Below, one piece after another: positions 63,195 to 64,000 of a DNA stretch of 64,000 bases. The notes under the pieces were generated by a model. That model made no database searches. It was given only the letters and a program-made list of their open reading frames with translations, and was not told the DNA's origin. The position numbers were made by a program, and so were the translations under genes. Source of the stretch: Paraburkholderia hospita. GTDB taxonomy: Bacteria; Pseudomonadota; Gammaproteobacteria; Burkholderiales; Burkholderiaceae. Each line of letters starts with the position of its first letter. The stretch's first letter is position 1. Location: positions 248,001 through 312,000 of the forward strand of contig NZ_CP026108.1 in the NCBI RefSeq assembly GCF_002902965.1, in the 5' to 3' direction.

Positions 63195-63624
63195 GCGACA
63201 AATACTTGGAATTGATGCCTTCGCGCGTGAGGCCCGCGAAGATGAAAATGCGGATCCATTCGCGCCGCAAAATGACATCCGCGTACGCTGAATAGAAGCG
63301 CACCATGCGTTCCTGAATCGGAATGGAGCGGTCCTTGATCAGGCTTTCCCAACTCGAATCCCATTGGTAGACCTCTTCGTATACGCGGTCGATCAAGGCC
63401 TCTTTGCTGGGGAAATAGCGGTATAGAAGCGGTTGCGTCACACGTAGCTGGCGGGCAAGTTCGCGTGTGCTGCCGGAGAAACCGTGGGTGGCGAAGTGTT
63501 CGATTGCTTTGGTGAGGATCTGACGCTCGCGCACTTCCGGCGCAAGGCGCCGGGTGGTTCCGTCCGGGATGTCGGGCACGTCGCCGTGCGCCGCGTCTTC
63601 GCTAGTCCTTGCTTTTCTCGGCAT
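63195..63624 (-). pseudogene. TetR-family regulator truncated by IS6
   Basis: From the ATG at 63624: RRLAPEVRERQILTKAIEHFATHGFSGSTRELARQL (HTH), then QPLLYRYFPSKEALIDRVYEEVYQWD and the helical ligand domain up to REGINSKYLSR, where IS6 begins; the open frame runs on for 18 unrelated codons inside the IS. About 143 of an expected 200-230 residues remain. The N-terminus and the upstream region are nearly the same as in the relic at 34475-34737. Confidence 0.85.
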
Positions 63625-64000
63625 GGCTGATTGGATACCCAGTGTGTTGGGACGCATCATACAAAGATTAACCGGGTCTGGCTAGGCGAGTGCCCGACAA
63701 CTACGGTGCGAGCGATCCGATCGGACCAAGAGTGATTTTTTATGCGTATTTCGTTCATTCGAAGCAGAGAGACAGCGAATTGAATCTGAGCGAGACCCTT
63801 CGCAATCGGCAGGCCAGCCTGGAGCATCGTCATGGGCTGGGCTAGCGTGCGTCAGCCCGACGAAAGAGCCTTCATCAGCACGTTTTGCGCATTCGTCCAT
63901 CACGGAACGATGACGGGAACCGCTCGTCTCCGCTATCTGGAGGGCTTCAGGGGGGCAGTCGTACGCGCTGGCAACGTCGCAACCGGTGTCGGAAGAATGT
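63625..64000. other. Upstream region of the TetR relic and window end
   Basis: On the minus strand a TATGAT-like -10 lies in the conserved block shared with 34750-34790. The remainder, to the window end, shows no family-like frame. Confidence 0.4.

Noticed and set aside
1..64000. tRNA, rRNA, CRISPR arrays, toxin-antitoxin pairs or known defence systems
   Set aside because: None recognised on either strand; the ATPase regulators are transcriptional STAND proteins with winged helices, not Avs-type defence proteins.

Overview
The window reads as a chromosomal accessory region of a high-GC beta-proteobacterium of the Burkholderia sensu lato group (Paraburkholderia or Caballeronia most likely). 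Grounds for this are a Burkholderia-type trimeric porin, two DUF3331-like proteins, XapX and DUF1275 proteins, three-subunit gluconate-dehydrogenase and Mo-hydroxylase complexes that use cytochrome c, and several OmpR-type winged-helix/STAND-ATPase regulators. I found no tRNA, rRNA, CRISPR array or replication origin.

Layout. 0.15-3.6 kb: a winged-helix STAND regulator and an AraC regulator. 4.8-11.25 kb: a minus-strand operon running from an Old Yellow Enzyme through a triheme cytochrome c, a 2Fe-2S subunit and a Mo-hydroxylase large subunit to an FAD monooxygenase. 11.4-14.45 kb: a second minus-strand operon (DsbA-fold protein, FAD monooxygenase, MFS pump) with a decayed divergent LysR gene. 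15-20 kb: dps, a YcaC-like hydrolase, an amidohydrolase and an MscS channel with a cyclic-nucleotide domain. 20.2-29.7 kb: ten co-directional genes, namely an alpha/beta hydrolase, an HD protein, XapX, DUF1275, a VOC protein, an alginate-export-type porin, a CNB/thioredoxin-reductase-like flavoprotein, a metallo-beta-lactamase-fold hydrolase, a dehalogenase-like hydrolase and DUF3331. 29.7-34.8 kb: a nested mobile region in which a 3.36-kb serine-recombinase element sits inside an IS3-type transposase gene that is itself fused to a broken TetR gene. 35-46.5 kb: a full-length winged-helix STAND regulator, a LysR regulator, a BON protein, an AEC transporter, the gluconate-dehydrogenase-like operon and an LpxO-like hydroxylase. 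47-64 kb: many gene relics (GH32, ndh, the third STAND regulator, LysR, LrgB, YceI, HD, YcaC, IS701, TetR) between intact genes for a fumarylacetoacetase-like enzyme, a porin, an Aer-like chemoreceptor, a second DUF3331-like protein, a LysR regulator and an IS6 transposase.

The main observation is a shared promoter design. Upstream of dps, the YcaC-like gene, the OYE operon, the ten-gene cluster, the BON gene, the AEC gene, the gluconate-dehydrogenase operon, lpxO and the second DUF3331 gene there are TTAAG/TTCAG-type pentamers repeated at exactly 10-bp steps. Each is followed at a fixed distance (-10 hexamer 47-48 bp after the start of the first pentamer) by a TAnnnT hexamer, with no consensus -35. 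A partial match precedes the full-length STAND regulator at 35016. This looks like one activator-dependent regulon spread over scattered operons. The window's own OmpR-type winged-helix STAND regulators are candidate activators (inference). Relics of the same gene families in the 57-60 kb region, one still carrying this promoter, suggest duplication followed by decay.
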